47,165 nucleotides of DNA. It comes from Phallus indusiatus (taxonomy: Eukaryota > Basidiomycota > Agaricomycetes > Phallales > Phallaceae). The position numbers and the translations under genes are program-made. The DNA is taken from contig JAQFWX010000196.1 in NCBI GenBank assembly GCA_027605045.1, forward strand, positions 1 through 47,165, given 5' to 3'. Every line of letters starts with the position of its first letter. Positions within the stretch are counted from its first letter, which is position 1. Below the pieces are notes generated by a model. It was given only the letters and a program-made list of their open reading frames with translations. It was not told the DNA's origin and did no database searches. Shown here one piece after another: positions 45,280 to 47,165 of the stretch.

Positions 45280-46509
45280 ATGAGAGAGTCAAATTTTGCA
45301 TTTCCTGCGCAAAACAGAGCATGTGTTTGTATCTCATCTCAATTATATGACAGACGAGGTATTTATCTTTCCACTTACCTATTCATCAGTTGTCTTTTTT
45401 TCTGAGCAGTCAATTCACAGCATTGGATACCTCGTCGCCTCTGCCACTCTTCAACTCTTTAAGCCATCTTACGACTCTAAGCTCTACTTCGCCTCGCATC
45501 AGGGAAATTTTAGTCATGGATGGTGGTCTAGAACGTCTTATACGTATCCTACGGGATTTCTGTTCTAATCCACCCCTTCCCGAACCACCGACCCAGTTTT
45601 ACGGACTCCTCACCCCCTCTTCATCCAATGCCTTGCATTCCAACTCGAATACGCCCATAGGGCCTCCCATTCATGATCCTCGACGACCGTTTGACCGCGC
45701 TGCGGCGTATAGGTTCAGTCTTGCTTTACAATGTATTGTCAATATCGGTGTTAGGGTTCAGAGCCTATTCGAGCCCGAGTCGTCCAAGCTGGCGCTTTAG
45801 ATGTCATTGGTTGCATCCTTGAAGCTTGGTTAACTAGTCGTGGGTTCGCGATCCTTCCCAGCTCAAGTGCAAGTGGTCTTCCGAGGGAGAGTCGGGAAGT
45901 TAGGCATGCCAGGCGGATGGCTCTAGTAGCGCAGGAAGAAGCCAGACATGTAATGCCTATCTCCCTGTCATTACCGCCGTTACCCCGTGGGAGCACCTGG
46001 TTGGATGATGAAGTTCCGAACACTGCTCGCCCCCTTCCCATTTTTCCGCAACGAACGATTTCAGCCAGACCTCCTGATACCAGAGTACCTAATGAACCGA
46101 ACTCAGCAGGGAACTCGCGCTCTCGTAGCAATGATTCAAGTCCTCTCCGCAATAGCAGACCCTCATCCGTGGCTAACGACAACGCCACCTCTTCTGCCGA
46201 TGAACAAACCCGTGCTGGACGATCTACCTCGAATGGCCGCACAGATACTGAAGCAGAAAGTGACGCCGATGTTGAAATGGAAGATGCTGACCGTAATGAC
46301 GCTTCTCAGTCTGCTTCTATCATACAGCCTCCCCCGCAGGTGGATGTCGGTATGACTATTCTAGAACCTGGTCTTGGTCTGAATATGGACCTCCTGATGG
46401 GTGTCGGAGTTGGGGTTGGGGTCGGGGTCGGTGTAAATGTCGATCCTGAAGGAATTGCCGTGGACATCAATGGTAGAGAGTTGGGGATTGGCGCTAGGGA
46501 ATTGGTACT

Positions 46510-46542
<33 letters not shown>

Positions 46543-47165
46543 ACAGTTGGAACAACCGCAAGGCCGGGAACGCGATCGTGAACAAGAACGACCGTTAGAA
46601 CGATCCGAAGATCTTACACCGCGAGCACCATTAACTGCTTTGCCGGATGCCGGTCCTCACCTCATACCCCCGAGACAACCTACCATCGCTAACCTTCATC
46701 AGCGTACCCACATCAATCCTACCCAGAGACCGTTTATCCCTCCGCCGCACCCACGAACACACATGAACATGATTCCAGGCATTCCCACATCCCATACGTC
46801 ATCATCTATGGCCCGACATGACGCAGGGCCTTATAAAGAAGAAGACGTCTTACTATCATTGCAGCTATTGGCCTATTTAAGCAAATACCCTCATGTTAGG
46901 CAGGCGTTCTATAAACCACGAGAGGTCTTCAACCCTGTTCTAAAAGTGTGTGTTTGTTATTTTGCTTAGATTTTACTTTTAACTGTTTGATCAGACAATG
47001 CAACCCAATGCCAGTGCCGCTCCGCCACATTCTAAAGGATCCGAGTCGTTAGCGTCTCTGCCTAATTCGAGCTTCTTCAGAACCTTCACTGGGAGAAAAG
47101 ACAAAAGGCCTGCTAGTGCGAATATCCCGACAGGACAATTGGATTCTCTCTACAGACGATCCGAA
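45280..47165 (+). CDS. MUB1: MUB1/samB family protein (5' part; runs off the window)
   Basis: The ATG at 45280 gives MRESNFAFPAQNRA, then after a 62-nt intron (45359-45420) YDRRALDTSSPLPLFNSLSHL and IREILVMDGGLERLIRIL, the hallmark start of samB/MUB1 proteins. FSLALQCIVNIGVR is followed by a one-base loss at the GGG run 45754-45756. The expected GSEPIRARVVQAGALDVIG continues in the next frame. A long low-complexity middle has Gly-Val and Gln runs (about 46405-46550), then KYPHVRQAFYKPR before the intron 46946-46994. The C-terminal MYND zinc finger expected for the family lies outside the window. MUB1 assists Ubr2 ubiquitin ligase; samB affects morphogenesis (family knowledge). Confidence 0.88.

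Overview
This window is a chromosome end from a filamentous basidiomycete, most likely an Agaricomycete. It opens with a telomeric CCCTAAA array. Its genes are split by many 47-70 nt GT-AG introns. Its core genes are fungal: COPI epsilon subunit, SUR7/PalI, TatD, a RING-H2 ligase and MUB1/samB. Its mobile DNA (chromodomain Ty3 element, Ulp1-type protease gene, PIF1-like helicase remnant) is of the kind common in mushroom-forming fungi. No species name is claimed.

Layout. 1-6.2 kb: telomere, several minisatellite families and a solo LTR, with no convincing gene. 6.2-10.1 kb: two divergent genes sharing a 139-bp promoter. One is a Ulp1/C48-like protease gene on the minus strand; the other is a BAH/PHD-finger-like gene on the plus strand. 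The protease gene is broken by a 398-bp solo LTR (5-bp target duplication) and a 160-bp hAT-type MITE (8-bp target duplication). Removing each insert restores the reading frame. 10.4-14.5 kb: LTR fragments, hairpin repeats and a CACTCACTCTGC satellite. About 14.5-22.87 kb: a Ty3/gypsy chromovirus-type retrotransposon with gag, PR, RT, RNase H, IN and chromodomain, plus two extra ORFs between pol and the 3' LTR. Its 5' LTR is missing. It ends against the C-terminal remnant of a PIF1-like helicase. 25-27.7 kb: a pair of paralogous small genes with an E-x-K motif and an acidic tail, the second frameshifted. 28-32.9 kb: repeat-rich and AT-rich DNA with no convincing gene. 32.9-47.2 kb: ordinary euchromatic genes: SEC28 (COPI epsilon), a stand-alone thioester-reductase-like gene, SUR7/PalI, an RS-rich unknown, TatD, RING-H2, an unknown gene with an in-frame TGA, and the 5' half of MUB1/samB.

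Most unusual observation: the Ty3 element, coding DNA and LTR alike, is tiled with short perfect inverted repeats (arms of 6-11 bp, loops of about 3-11 nt). They often lie end to end, far denser than chance and not evident in the host genes. Some other retroelement fragments at 10.5-13.7 kb look similar. This suggests a retroelement whose whole RNA is a string of hairpins.

Caution: several frames are broken by single-base losses, some next to homopolymers, both in the retroelement and in core genes (MUB1, SUR7). Part of this may be assembly error.
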